A stretch of 64,000 bases of DNA from Clostridia bacterium (GCA_017397065.1 JAFQKE010000024.1:62001-126000); one strand, 5' to 3'; numbered from the stretch's first letter, positions 1-10,276 are shown. The notes: a model not told the origin generated them from the letters alone. A program made the numbers and translations.

Positions 1-2
1 GT

Positions 3-2111
3 ATACCCGAGCAAACCCGTGCAGAAGGTTATAAATTTGGCGATATAAATTATCAGCCTAATTTCGCATTATTAGAAGCCCAAACCACAGACGATGGTGA
101 AAAGGTTAAAAACAGCACGAGATTTGCCCCCACTGAAACATATTATAGCATTCAGAATTCGCGTCGTTCAGGTTTTACAACAACCTGGACCATAGAAGTT
201 CCAAATCAGACGCCTGTTACATTTATCCAAGACAAAAACTCAACAATTACCTATAATAATCCTGCAGAATATAAAAATATGGTTGCAAATAACGATGCAA
301 CGGTTGTTTATAAGGATTGGACTAAATTCACCGCTAAGTTTACTGCCAGTGAAGATGAAGATGGTGAAACCTCACAAACCGCCGCATTAGGATTCTATTT
401 CTTGGATTTAAGTAACCAATTAACCTTTGATATTAAAGACGTTAAGCTTGTTGAATACAACGATTCCGGTGAAGCTACCGATGTCACCGATTACATCAAT
501 AGGCATAACAGAACCTATACCGACGAACAGGCTCAAATTGAAATTGACCGTTTGGTAGATTCTAACGTAACCAACGTTCGTACACGTTTGGACTCCCATT
601 GGATGTGGAAGGACGGAACCGGTTGGGATTGGAATTCTACTAAAATGAAAGCATTTTATAAATGGGGTAGATTGCTTAATGATAACGGAATTTCAATAAC
701 CCTTAATGCAGGCTGGCATTTAGTAGATTTTATCGAGTTTTATGATTATTACTTAAATGGCGATTCAGCCCCCGTAAGTAGTGGTTCTAAGGGCCATTCA
801 TCCATCCCTGAGGTTAATTACCTCCACGGTTATGCCGCAGACGGAACCACCAAACAAACCAATCTTTACGGTGAGGATTCCAAGGCATCAGCCCTTGCCA
901 CAAAAGCAAAAAATATAGGGCTTAACTTAACAGATTCGGAACTTGCACATTACTCCGTTGCCGCAGTTCGCTATGCAGAGTGGTCTACACAGGCTTTAAT
1001 TAACCTTAAAGCTAACGGTGTAACCAATGTTGAGTACGTTATGCCCTTTACCGAAACAGGTTACTACACTAAACAGTCAGGCGGTAGCGGAGAAGAATTA
1101 GATCCAACCTATTGTTATGATGAATGGATTATTATGACAATGGCACTTCAGGATGCACTTGTTTCAAAGGGAATAAGAAACAACTATAAGTTAATAGGTC
1201 CCAGCCAGTCAGAGCATGCTTTTTATAATCGTCAGGTTAGATTTATTGAGTATGTCTACGAAAAAATCAGAGGAACCGAATATGAAAATATGCTTGATAT
1301 TAACTCAATGCATTGTTATCCTCAGCCCCGTAGCGGATATAAAGATACCGTTTATGATCCCGAGGCCATCTACGCTAGTGCCGAAGAAGACTTCTCTTGG
1401 TATGATGAAATTTTAGTTAATGTCGGCGTAAGAGATATGGAGTTCTGGTGTGATGAGTACTTTACAATGTCAGGCGATGCCGATTTAGGCGAGAATGTTG
1501 CCATGCATGGAACACAGTTTGCCGCAGGTCTTACCGCAGGTATGAAATATGGTATAAACCGCTTTATTTCTTGGCAGTTGTTCGATACCCTTTGGGATGG
1601 TAGTTCAACCCACACAACAGGTCAATTCGTTGGCGGTGTTCACAATGTAGGTACCTGTCCGTCTTTGATATTTGCAGATGGCGATGTTTGTGATAATCCA
1701 AACTGTGGATGTAGAAAGTACCTAACATATTCCTCTTACGTGCCAAGAGATACTTATTACGCAGTAAATCTTATTGGTAAGTATATGAACAATAAAAACG
1801 CTAAAGTTTATAAAGCCGAGGTTATAGATAATGCAAGTGAAAACGGTGATCTTTACGTTGCTGCAATTGAAAACGATAATGGTAAAAACGTTATTTTGGT
1901 TGTAAACACCTTAACACAGGTTTCTACAGTTGAAATCAACTTAGAAAAGGTAACCGGTAAGAGCTTTAAACGTTATGTATATGACCCTAATGAGATTGTT
2001 GCAACCGCTGATGCTACCTCTATTCCCAGTGATAAAACAATTTCTCTTGACGGAACAAGTTTTTATGACGTTGTTTCGGCACAGTCCTTTGCAATTTACG
2101 TAGAAGATTAA
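3..2111 (+). CDS. Secreted GH-A-like glycoside hydrolase paralogue 1, 5' end outside window
   Basis: The frame is open from base 3, so the ATG at 279 is internal and the gene starts upstream of the window. The visible 702 residues hold the end of a beta-sandwich carbohydrate-binding-like module (to about residue 155) and then a (beta/alpha)-barrel domain. Candidate catalytic glutamates lie in MPFTETGY (visible residue 351, acid/base position) and FWCDEYF (residue 485, nucleophile position), a spacing of 134 like its paralogues. A Cys-rich insert (C-x10-C-x4-C-x-C) follows in GTCPSL...CGC. It is closely similar to the next two genes and to the one at 56.1 kb, but ends at SFAIYVED without their short acidic tail. 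Clan GH-A is inferred from the two Glu motifs; the CAZy family and substrate are unknown. A strong terminator follows. Confidence 0.85.
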   Translation: MPEQTRAEGYKFGDINYQPNFALLEAQTTDDGEKVKNSTRFAPTETYYSIQNSRRSGFTTTWTIEVPNQTPVTFIQDKNSTITYNNPAEYKNMVANNDATVVYKDWTKFTAKFTASEDEDGETSQTAALGFYFLDLSNQLTFDIKDVKLVEYNDSGEATDVTDYINRHNRTYTDEQAQIEIDRLVDSNVTNVRTRLDSHWMWKDGTGWDWNSTKMKAFYKWGRLLNDNGISITLNAGWHLVDFIEFYDYYLNGDSAPVSSGSKGHSSIPEVNYLHGYAADGTTKQTNLYGEDSKASALATKAKNIGLNLTDSELAHYSVAAVRYAEWSTQALINLKANGVTNVEYVMPFTETGYYTKQSGGSGEELDPTYCYDEWIIMTMALQDALVSKGIRNNYKLIGPSQSEHAFYNRQVRFIEYVYEKIRGTEYENMLDINSMHCYPQPRSGYKDTVYDPEAIYASAEEDFSWYDEILVNVGVRDMEFWCDEYFTMSGDADLGENVAMHGTQFAAGLTAGMKYGINRFISWQLFDTLWDGSSTHTTGQFVGGVHNVGTCPSLIFADGDVCDNPNCGCRKYLTYSSYVPRDTYYAVNLIGKYMNNKNAKVYKAEVIDNASENGDLYVAAIENDNGKNVILVVNTLTQVSTVEINLEKVTGKSFKRYVYDPNEIVATADATSIPSDKTISLDGTSFYDVVSAQSFAIYVED

Positions 2112-2144
2112 ATTTTTACTGTTAAAAAGTTATAAAAAACTTCA

Positions 2145-2176
2145 AACGCACCTATGTCAAAAACATAGGTGCGTTT
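2145..2176 (+). terminator. Rho-independent terminator of paralogue 1
   Basis: A 13-bp perfect stem (AACGCACCTATGT and its complement) with a 5-base loop is followed by TTTTTG. It separates paralogue 1 from paralogue 2, so the tandem genes are not one simple operon. Confidence 0.9.
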
Positions 2177-2208
2177 TTGTGTAAATTTAACGAAAAAGCA
2201 ACTTCATC

Positions 2209-2237
2209 TTGAAAAATAATTGCTTTTATGCTACAAT
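2209..2237 (+). promoter_or_regulatory. Sigma-A-type promoter of paralogue 2
   Basis: TTGAAA (2209-2214), a 17-bp spacer and TACAAT (2232-2237) lie 45 bases before the start codon. Read by eye; no operator is obvious. Confidence 0.7.
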
Positions 2238-2281
2238 TTACATGTATAAATATATATTATTTTATGTAAGGAGATAAAATT

Positions 2282-5200
2282 ATGTCAACTACTTTATTAA
2301 GCAAAAAAACACTAGTTAAGTTTATTGCTGTAGTAGCTGCAGTTGCGCTTGTTTTCGGAATTGCACCCGTTTTGGGCTTTTCTGATATTTCGCTTAGCGC
2401 AAGCGCTGAAACGCCGGTTTATGATCCGGCGCTTGGTAGCTATACTACCGAGACAGATGCTAGTGGCAACACTGTTTTAACCGCAACCCCTAATGAGGCT
2501 TGTGGTTTTAGAGGTTGGTTTTTAGAGGATGGAACCGAGGTTTCCTATAATGCCGCTTATACCCTTCCAAGCGGTGCCTCTGCATCTGATTATGTTCCTG
2601 TATTTTATAATTTCAACCTTGTTAAAAAAGGTAGCTTTGAGGAATATACCAATAACAAAAGCCTTAAAACAGGTGTTCCCGAGGATGAAATTTGGGAAGG
2701 TATTACCGATGGCGAGGCTTTGGGCACAGGCTCAGACTGGACCTCATTAATGGTTACCAACAACCGTGCAAGAACAGGTAGTAATTCTTTGCGTATAGGC
2801 GCCAACTGTAATACCGCCTATAAGGATTTTTATAATCTTGAACCTTATACACAGTATACTGTAAAGTTCTATTTTAATCTTGACCCTAACGAAACGGCAG
2901 ATCAAACATCTAAAGGTTACGCTACTACCAGATATTTGGGTATGGCTTCCGTTATCGGCGAGGATATGGAAACTACTTATCGTGGAAATACCGAAGAAAC
3001 TGCAGAGTATCTTGCCTGTAAAAAATTTGATACCACAACAGGCGCCAGCTCTTCAACCAATGATTGGAAAGAGGTTTCCATAACCTTCTTTACTGAGGAA
3101 AGCACCTCTGCAAGATTGGTTCTTTTTTACAGATGCTATTATGAGGATGGCAAAAAATCACCTTGCGGTAATGATTTTTTGTACCTTGATGATGTTTCTC
3201 TTGTTAAGGATGTTATGGCAACACCTACATATTTTAACGAGAATTTTATTACTACCGTTAAAAACTGGAAAGAATCTGACGAAGGTGCTTCTGTTCAGAG
3301 GCTTTCTGCAGAACTGGAGGACGGACGCTTAAAGGTTACTCCAATTCTTACCTATGGCTTTATGCATTCTCCCGCACTTTACCTTAAAAAAGGTGCAAAG
3401 TACAATATCTCCTTCGATTTGGATTGGAGTCAGGTTACCGATCAATATTTCCCGTCAGTTGTGGATAATAAGCTTGTAACTGATGAAAGCTTAATAACTG
3501 AAGATAATCCCAATGGCTATGTATGGCACGTACATAATGCAGAAACCGGTGCTCTTGGTGAGAACTGGATGAACTTCACACTTTCTACTTCTGAAACAGA
3601 TACATCACCTTATTATGCAAATACCGCCAATACATCTGAAACAAATGTTGTATGGACTATTACCGATGCTAACGGTGTATCCTATAACGCAACCTATGGT
3701 AAGGGGGCAACCTCTACCGGTTTTGGCAGATATTCATCTTTAAAGAATTTGGATTCCAGCCAAACCTTAAAGGTTAATTTATCCTTTACCGCTCACAAAA
3801 CCGCTACAACATATTTTACAGCCCGTCTTAATGGTCTCGGTACGTATTATTTAGATAATTTTGTTATTACCGAGGATCAGAGCGAAATTGATTACACAAA
3901 TGTAGTTGCAGAAAGTGCAGTTAAAGCTAAGGGTACTGCTATCCGTACTGAAGGTAAACAGGGTATGCGCTATAAAACCCAGATTGATAAACAGCTTCTT
4001 ACTTTCGATTATGGTATCCGTGCTATCGAGTATGGTACCGCTGCTATCAAAACCGAGTATTTAAAGGATCAGGAGCTTGTTTTAGACGGCACTTATGATT
4101 ATGGCGAAAACACCTATGGAGTTAAGGTTGGTAAAGCATATTCCTTTGGCGAAAAGATTGACCTTGTCTATGCTGAGGAGCAGGATAGCATAGATTTTAC
4201 CGGTGTTTTAATGAATATACCTGAAGTAAACTGGAATACCGATTATACCGCAAGAGCTTACATTAAGTACGTTGATGGAAGCGGCAATCAAGGTATAGTT
4301 TATGTTGACCCTTCTGATATATCTGTCTATCCCATTTCTAAGGCTGCTTATTCAGCAAGAAATGAGGAGGGCGAATTTACCGAATCAGAGGAAACAAGAG
4401 ATTTTCTTTACAACAATATTATAAGCAAATTTACTGATAAGATTGTTAAAGTTTCAGATACCTCTACCCCCATATCTTCAAATTTTGAGGGTATTCGTTC
4501 TACCATTTACCACGCAACCACCTTCTTCCCTGATGACCACGGCAGAACCTATACCGAGGCTCAGGCGGCAGTAGAAATGGATCGCTTGGTTGATACCAAG
4601 GTAGATAATGTTCGTACCCGTTTCGCATCTCAATGGATGTGGACTTCAAGTGGTTGGGATTGGGATTCTGAAAAAATGACCGCTTATTACAAGTGGGGAA
4701 GAATGCTTCAGGATCGTGATATTTCCGTAACCCTCCAGGCCGGTTGGCATTTACATGACTTTATTTATTATTATGATAAATGGGTAGCTACTGAAAAGAT
4801 TAATTATAAAGAGGCTAATGCTCAAGGACATTCTTCTATTCCTGAAGTAAACTATATGCATGGTTATACTGATGCAAATGTTAAAACCGGAGACTTGTAT
4901 GGTGAGGATTCAAGAGCCGATGCTATTACAGCAGCAGGTAAAGCAGTAGGTCTTGGACTTACCGATGAAGAATACGCACACTATTCCGTAGCGGCTGCCC
5001 GCTATGCCGAGTGGGTGAAACAAGGCCTTAACGCATTTAAGGCTCACGGTGTTTACAACGTTGAGTACGTTCTTCCTTTCACCGAGACCGGTTATGCATT
5101 TACTAATCCCAATACCGGCGAGGCTGACCCCACATATTCTTATGATGAATGGATGCTTATGGTTATAGCTCTTAATGATTTGTTAGAGCAAAACAATATG

Positions 5201-6226
5201 AGAAGTAGCTATAAATTCATCGGTCCTGCACAGTCTATATATGCTTATCAAAACAGACTTTCCTTTATTGAATATATGTACGGTCTTCCCGGTTTACAGC
5301 CCGGTGGCGATTATGAAGATTTGTTAGACATCAATGCAATGCATCAGTACACCTCTCCCCACACCAGACAGGGCTACCCAAGTACCGTTTATGGTCCTTA
5401 CGGTTCCTATGCAATGGCAGAAGATAACTTCACCTATTATGATGATGTACTTAAAACATCAGGTGTAAGAGATATGGAGTTCTGGTGCGATGAATACTTT
5501 GCACACGCTAATGACGCTAAATGGTGGCATAATGTTGGTATGCAGATGACCCAGTTTGCCGCAGGTCTTACAGCCGGCACAAATAATGGTGTTAACCGCT
5601 TCTTAACCTGGCAGATGTTTGACTGCTTGTGGGATGGTAATGCAACACACGGTGCCGCAATTAACGATAATAGCGGCGAGTTCTCAGGTGGTATCCACGC
5701 AGTTGGTACATGTCCTTCTTTGGTTCATGTTGATGGTAAAACCTGTCCTAATGGCGAAAGCTGTCCTTGCACCAAAAACTATAACATCTCTTCTTATGTT
5801 CCAAGAACAACCTATTATGGAATAAATCTTATTGGTAGATTTATGAATAACGAAAATGCAGATGTCTTTGCTACTGAGGTTATTGATGATGCTACCCAAG
5901 ATGGCGGCGGTGTTTATGTGTCAGCCATTAAAAACGATGAAGGCAGAAATGTTATTTTAGTTGTTAATACAATGCCTACAGTTTCAACAGTTGACATTGA
6001 ATTTGAAAGAAATGATATTGTTTCTTTTGAACGTTACACCTATGATCCTAATGAGATTATTCCTACCGCTGAAGCAAAACCGCTTCCCAGCGATAAGAGC
6101 TTTGAAATTAACGGAGCAACTTCATTCAAAGATATAATTCCTGCACAGTCGTTCTCAATTTACGTTGAAAGAGGAACTATTATCGGCGATGATGTTGATA
6201 TGCCTTTAGATGGTTTGCTCGACTAA
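2282..6226 (+). CDS. Secreted multidomain GH-A-like glycoside hydrolase paralogue 2
   Basis: A 1314-residue protein with an AAGGAG site 9 bases before the ATG. Order of parts: signal peptide (about 1-42, ending LSASAE); a short beta module with GFRGWFLEDGTEVSY, resembling the Flg_new/InlB B repeat; a carbohydrate-binding-like jelly roll starting NLVKKGSFEEY and ending LDDVSLVKD (about 112-310); a second sandwich ending YYLDNFVITE (to about 540); a conserved beta domain with AIRTEGKQGMRYKTQIDK (about 545-735); then the barrel. Candidate catalytic residues are E935 (LPFTETGY) and E1071 (FWCDEYF). Four cysteines at 1144, 1155, 1161 and 1163 may form a metal or disulfide knot. The C-terminus is a short acidic tail (GDDVDMPLDGLLD) with no LPXTG motif or membrane anchor. 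Export and glycan cleavage are inferred; the substrate is unknown. Confidence 0.88.
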   Translation: MSTTLLSKKTLVKFIAVVAAVALVFGIAPVLGFSDISLSASAETPVYDPALGSYTTETDASGNTVLTATPNEACGFRGWFLEDGTEVSYNAAYTLPSGASASDYVPVFYNFNLVKKGSFEEYTNNKSLKTGVPEDEIWEGITDGEALGTGSDWTSLMVTNNRARTGSNSLRIGANCNTAYKDFYNLEPYTQYTVKFYFNLDPNETADQTSKGYATTRYLGMASVIGEDMETTYRGNTEETAEYLACKKFDTTTGASSSTNDWKEVSITFFTEESTSARLVLFYRCYYEDGKKSPCGNDFLYLDDVSLVKDVMATPTYFNENFITTVKNWKESDEGASVQRLSAELEDGRLKVTPILTYGFMHSPALYLKKGAKYNISFDLDWSQVTDQYFPSVVDNKLVTDESLITEDNPNGYVWHVHNAETGALGENWMNFTLSTSETDTSPYYANTANTSETNVVWTITDANGVSYNATYGKGATSTGFGRYSSLKNLDSSQTLKVNLSFTAHKTATTYFTARLNGLGTYYLDNFVITEDQSEIDYTNVVAESAVKAKGTAIRTEGKQGMRYKTQIDKQLLTFDYGIRAIEYGTAAIKTEYLKDQELVLDGTYDYGENTYGVKVGKAYSFGEKIDLVYAEEQDSIDFTGVLMNIPEVNWNTDYTARAYIKYVDGSGNQGIVYVDPSDISVYPISKAAYSARNEEGEFTESEETRDFLYNNIISKFTDKIVKVSDTSTPISSNFEGIRSTIYHATTFFPDDHGRTYTEAQAAVEMDRLVDTKVDNVRTRFASQWMWTSSGWDWDSEKMTAYYKWGRMLQDRDISVTLQAGWHLHDFIYYYDKWVATEKINYKEANAQGHSSIPEVNYMHGYTDANVKTGDLYGEDSRADAITAAGKAVGLGLTDEEYAHYSVAAARYAEWVKQGLNAFKAHGVYNVEYVLPFTETGYAFTNPNTGEADPTYSYDEWMLMVIALNDLLEQNNMRSSYKFIGPAQSIYAYQNRLSFIEYMYGLPGLQPGGDYEDLLDINAMHQYTSPHTRQGYPSTVYGPYGSYAMAEDNFTYYDDVLKTSGVRDMEFWCDEYFAHANDAKWWHNVGMQMTQFAAGLTAGTNNGVNRFLTWQMFDCLWDGNATHGAAINDNSGEFSGGIHAVGTCPSLVHVDGKTCPNGESCPCTKNYNISSYVPRTTYYGINLIGRFMNNENADVFATEVIDDATQDGGGVYVSAIKNDEGRNVILVVNTMPTVSTVDIEFERNDIVSFERYTYDPNEIIPTAEAKPLPSDKSFEINGATSFKDIIPAQSFSIYVERGTIIGDDVDMPLDGLLD

Positions 6227-6272
6227 TTGAAAGAGAGTGTAGAAAATTTAATCAATAGTTATTTGTAAACAC

Positions 6273-6318
6273 AAAAATCCGCAATAAAAGGTAAAATGCC
6301 TTTTGTTGCGGATTTTTT
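6273..6318 (+). terminator. Terminator after paralogue 2
   Basis: Stem AAAATCCGCAA...TTGCGGATTTTTT with an inner AAAAGG/CCTTTT arm and a T-run. It resembles the core of the repeated terminators at 24.0, 41.6 and 63.2 kb but lacks their conserved flanks. Confidence 0.8.
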
Positions 6319-6535
6319 ATAATTTTGACTTTGAAATTTTGTTTTTATAGGTTTATGTTCTTTACAGCCGTTTTTGTTTGAATTATTTTGTTTATATACT
6401 CAAACACGAAAAATACTGTATGTAATACACAAAATTCAAAAGGAAAGAAAATCTCAAAACACTTATAATTATAATAGCTGAAAGTATAGATGTTTATATT
6501 TTCGCAACAATTATTCTAATAAGGAGATAATATCT

Positions 6536-9500
6536 ATGACGAGTACATTTTTTAGCAAGAAATTTTTAGCTAAATTTGTTGCGGTTGTTACTTCGGTTAT
6601 GTTGGTATTATGCTTGGCACCTCTCTCAGATGTGTTCAGTACTATGTCAAACGTAAAAGCCGAAGCAGAAACACCGGTATATGATCCCGATTTGGGTAGC
6701 TATACCGAATCAAATGGTGTTTTAACCGCAACACCCAACGAAAATGCAGGTTTCAGAGGTTGGTTTAAAAAGGACGGAACCGAGGTTTCGTATAGCACCA
6801 CTTACACTTTGCCTAGCGGTGAATCTGCTTCTGATTACATCCCCGTTTTTTATGATTTCAATCTTATAAACAACGGCGGATTTGAAGAGTATGAAGCAGG
6901 TACAAACTTCAAAACAGCCGGTCTACCCGAAGACGAAATGTGGAAGGGCGTTACACAGGAATATATTAACGGTACCGAAGCAGACAGTTGGGCAGCAAAT
7001 ATAACCGTTACTAATGCCGCTGCCAGAACGGGAGAAAATTCTATTCTTTTAAACTCTCCCCATCATTTAACTTATAAAGAGCTTAATAATTTAGAGCCCA
7101 ATACACTGTATACATTAACCTATTATTTTAATATGGTTAGCACAACAGCCGAAAAGGATTATTTAAAAAGGAGCTATATTGTAGGCGGTGATTTAGCTGT
7201 AAATGAGCTTCTTGTTAACTACGGTCCTAATTCTAATATGAAATATCTTGATGTAGAAGTTTTTGATGCTACATCTGGTTCTTGTGCTGCAGGTGAGTGG
7301 AAGGAAGTAAAACACACCTTCTTCACAGGTGATAATACATCTGCAAAGCTTTTGATTTATTATGCTAATGAACCTGTAGATGAAGTAAGACCTCCTTTCT
7401 ATATTGATGACGTTTCTTTATTTAAGGATAATATGTTGTCACCGGATGAATATTTTAATGATAGCTTTGATACCAATTCTACCGCTAATTGGACTAAATT
7501 AAATAGTGGTCTTAGCTTAGAATTAGTAGATAACGCTTTACAGGTTACGTCAAACGGCATTACTCAGATGCTTCAGTCCGCTCCTTTATTTGTGAAAAAA
7601 GATGCTACATATGAGATTACTTTTGATTATAAATCTGTAAATGTAGGTGACACTAATTCTTTCAATATTTCACTTTCCACCGCTGCAGGGCGATATGGTG
7701 ATGGTGGTTACTATTTCATAGAAGGCGAAGACGATTTTTCTAATTCAGACTTTGGAGTTAAAGTAAAACAGCTTAACGGTAGTACAGAAAAAGACGCCCC
7801 TAATTATAATTGGGACGGCGTTAATAATATTAGCCGAGTTTCTTTTAACCAAGAAACTTACAAAGGCAGCATTTTTGGTATTGGTAAAATCACTTTAGCT
7901 AATGGCGCTAAGGTTACCATAAGCTTTAAGGCTCTTAAGGATAGTGCTGTTTACCTTAACACCTGGCTTGACGCTGCAGGTACATATTCCATTGATAATC
8001 TAGCAGTTAGCGAAACAAACGTTCCTATCAGTAGTAAGCTTAGTAGTGCAGTGAAAGTTGTTGGTACCGCTATTAGAACCGAAGGCAAGCAGGGTATGCG
8101 TTATAAAACCAAAATAGATAAAAAGCTACTCACTGCTGATAATGACTACGGTATTCGCGTTGTTGAATACGGTACCTTAGCTATTAAGGCTTCTAGTGCA
8201 AGCGGTGAAATCACTCCTAATACTCCTGATGTTAAAACGGGTGTTGCATATTCCTTTGCTGACGGAATTGATAGAGTTTTTTCCGAGGATAACGGATCGC
8301 TTTATTTCACGGGTGTTTTAATTAATATAGCCAAGGAAAATTACAACGCAGATTACACAGTAAGAGGATATTTTAAATATGTAGACGCAAGCGGCAACGA
8401 AGGCATATTCTATGCAGACCAAAATGATATTGCCGTTTACCCCGTTTCCAAAGCAGCCTATTCGGCAAGAAACGCTGAGGGCGAATTTGTAGAAAGTGCA
8501 GAAGTTCGTGAGTATCTCTACAACAAGATTATCAAAAATTACACCGATAAAGTCGTAACAATTAAAAACAACACTGCCCCTCTTTATACTGACTTCCAGG
8601 GCATTCGTTCCACTGTTTATCACGGTGTAACATTCTTCCCTGATAGCCACGGAAGAACCTATACCGAGGCTCAGGCAGCTACCGAAATGGACCGACTTGT
8701 TGATACCAAGGTTGATAATGTTCGTACCCGTTTCGACTCCAACTGGGCTTGGACTTCAAACGGTTGGGATTGGAACAGCGAAAAAATGCAAGCCTTCTAT
8801 AAATGGGCTAAGATGCTTAGCGATAGAGATATTTCCATTACCATTCAGGCAGGCTGGCATTTGTATGACTTTATTTGCTTCTATAACGAAAAGTATGATA
8901 CGGGCATTACAGACACCACACAAGACCCTGATGGTGATGGACATTCCTCCATTCCTGAGGTTGATTACCTACACGGTGTTGGCGATGCTGCATACGGCGA
9001 AGATGCTAAAGCTGATGCTATTAAAACAGCTGCTAGTACCTTAGGTCTTAACCTTAATGATAACGAGCTTACACACTATTCTGTTGCCGCAGCTCGCTAC
9101 GGCGAGTGGATTAAGCAGGGTATAGCAGCTATTAGAGCTAATGGCGGTAATGTTGAATTTGTTCTTCCCTTTACCGAGTCGGGTGATGTAAGAACAGATG
9201 ATGACACCTTCTCCTATGATGAGTGGATTATAATGACTATAGGCCTTCAAAACGCTCTTGAAGATGCAGGTCTCAGAAGCAGCTTGAAGCTTATTGGTCC
9301 CGCACAGTCGATTTATGCAAATCAAAATCGTCTTTCTTTGGTTGAGTATGCTTATTCACTCACAACGGGCACTGATTATGCCGATATGATTGACATTAAC
9401 GCAATGCATCAGTATACACGTCCTAACTATGAAGCAGGCTATAAAAATACTGTTTATGACCCTGAGGCATCCTATTCTTTAGCAAATGAAAACTTCACTT

Positions 9501-10276
9501 ATTATGATGAAGTTTTAAAGGATGAAGGCTTAAGAGATCAGGAATTCTGGTGCGATGAGTACTTTGCACACGCTCCCGATGCCAAGTGGTGGGATAACAT
9601 AGGTATGCAGATGACCCAGTTTGCCGCAGGTCTTACCGCAGGTATTAACAAAGGTGTAAATCGTTTCTTAACCTGGCAGATGTTTGATACTCTTTGGGAT
9701 AGCGATAGAACCCATGGTACCGGTATTCACGATAACATAAATGAGTTCTCCGGTGGTATCCACGCAGTTGGTACCTGTCCTTCGCTCGTTCACGTAGATG
9801 GCAAAACCTGTCCAAATGGTGCAGATTGCGAATGTACAAAGAATTACAACATTTCCAGCTATGTTCCACGCACAACCTATTACGGCATTAACCTTATAGG
9901 TAAGTATATGAACAACAATAATGCCGAGGTTTTTGCTACCGAGGTTACTAACAATGTAGATGCAAATGGTGGAATTTATGTAAGCTCCATTAAAAACGAT
10001 GCAGGCAAAACAGTAATTCTTGTTGTAAATACAAATTCCGTTGTATCTAATGTGGATATTGAATTTGAAGGCACAGTAGCAAACACCTTCAACCGTTACA
10101 CCTACGACCCCAATGAAATTGTTCCCACTGCCGAGGCAAAATCTATCGCCAGTGACAAAGAGATTTCATTTGATGGTAATACCTTCTTCGATACAATCCC
10201 CGCACAATCCTTTGCAATTTATGTAGAGGGTGCCAATTTCGTTGGTGACGATGTTAATATTCCTTGGTTTAATTAA
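6536..10276 (+). CDS. Secreted multidomain GH-A-like glycoside hydrolase paralogue 3
   Basis: A 1246-residue protein with AAGGAG 9 bases before the ATG. It has the same architecture as paralogue 2: signal peptide (about 1-45), GFRGWFKKDGTEVSY module, two beta-sandwich modules (the first starts NLINNGGFEEY and ends IDDVSLFKD; the second ends YSIDNLAVSE), the AIRTEGKQGMRYKTKIDKK domain, and the barrel. Candidate catalytic residues are E881 (LPFTESGD) and E1008 (FWCDEYF), 127 apart. The Cys insert is C-x10-C-x5-C-x-C. The tail is GDDVNIPWFN. The acid/base loop differs from paralogue 2 (ESGD against ETGY), which may reflect a different substrate. The 309-base gap upstream holds the previous terminator; a TATAAT near 6463 lacks a convincing -35. 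Confidence 0.88.
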   Translation: MTSTFFSKKFLAKFVAVVTSVMLVLCLAPLSDVFSTMSNVKAEAETPVYDPDLGSYTESNGVLTATPNENAGFRGWFKKDGTEVSYSTTYTLPSGESASDYIPVFYDFNLINNGGFEEYEAGTNFKTAGLPEDEMWKGVTQEYINGTEADSWAANITVTNAAARTGENSILLNSPHHLTYKELNNLEPNTLYTLTYYFNMVSTTAEKDYLKRSYIVGGDLAVNELLVNYGPNSNMKYLDVEVFDATSGSCAAGEWKEVKHTFFTGDNTSAKLLIYYANEPVDEVRPPFYIDDVSLFKDNMLSPDEYFNDSFDTNSTANWTKLNSGLSLELVDNALQVTSNGITQMLQSAPLFVKKDATYEITFDYKSVNVGDTNSFNISLSTAAGRYGDGGYYFIEGEDDFSNSDFGVKVKQLNGSTEKDAPNYNWDGVNNISRVSFNQETYKGSIFGIGKITLANGAKVTISFKALKDSAVYLNTWLDAAGTYSIDNLAVSETNVPISSKLSSAVKVVGTAIRTEGKQGMRYKTKIDKKLLTADNDYGIRVVEYGTLAIKASSASGEITPNTPDVKTGVAYSFADGIDRVFSEDNGSLYFTGVLINIAKENYNADYTVRGYFKYVDASGNEGIFYADQNDIAVYPVSKAAYSARNAEGEFVESAEVREYLYNKIIKNYTDKVVTIKNNTAPLYTDFQGIRSTVYHGVTFFPDSHGRTYTEAQAATEMDRLVDTKVDNVRTRFDSNWAWTSNGWDWNSEKMQAFYKWAKMLSDRDISITIQAGWHLYDFICFYNEKYDTGITDTTQDPDGDGHSSIPEVDYLHGVGDAAYGEDAKADAIKTAASTLGLNLNDNELTHYSVAAARYGEWIKQGIAAIRANGGNVEFVLPFTESGDVRTDDDTFSYDEWIIMTIGLQNALEDAGLRSSLKLIGPAQSIYANQNRLSLVEYAYSLTTGTDYADMIDINAMHQYTRPNYEAGYKNTVYDPEASYSLANENFTYYDEVLKDEGLRDQEFWCDEYFAHAPDAKWWDNIGMQMTQFAAGLTAGINKGVNRFLTWQMFDTLWDSDRTHGTGIHDNINEFSGGIHAVGTCPSLVHVDGKTCPNGADCECTKNYNISSYVPRTTYYGINLIGKYMNNNNAEVFATEVTNNVDANGGIYVSSIKNDAGKTVILVVNTNSVVSNVDIEFEGTVANTFNRYTYDPNEIVPTAEAKSIASDKEISFDGNTFFDTIPAQSFAIYVEGANFVGDDVNIPWFN

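Noticed and set aside
2191..2225. AAAAAGCAACTT...TTGAAAA...AATTGC similarity to 15424-15465
   Set aside because: The shared stretch is short and AT-rich, and the two places differ in promoter layout; not enough to call a repeat family.
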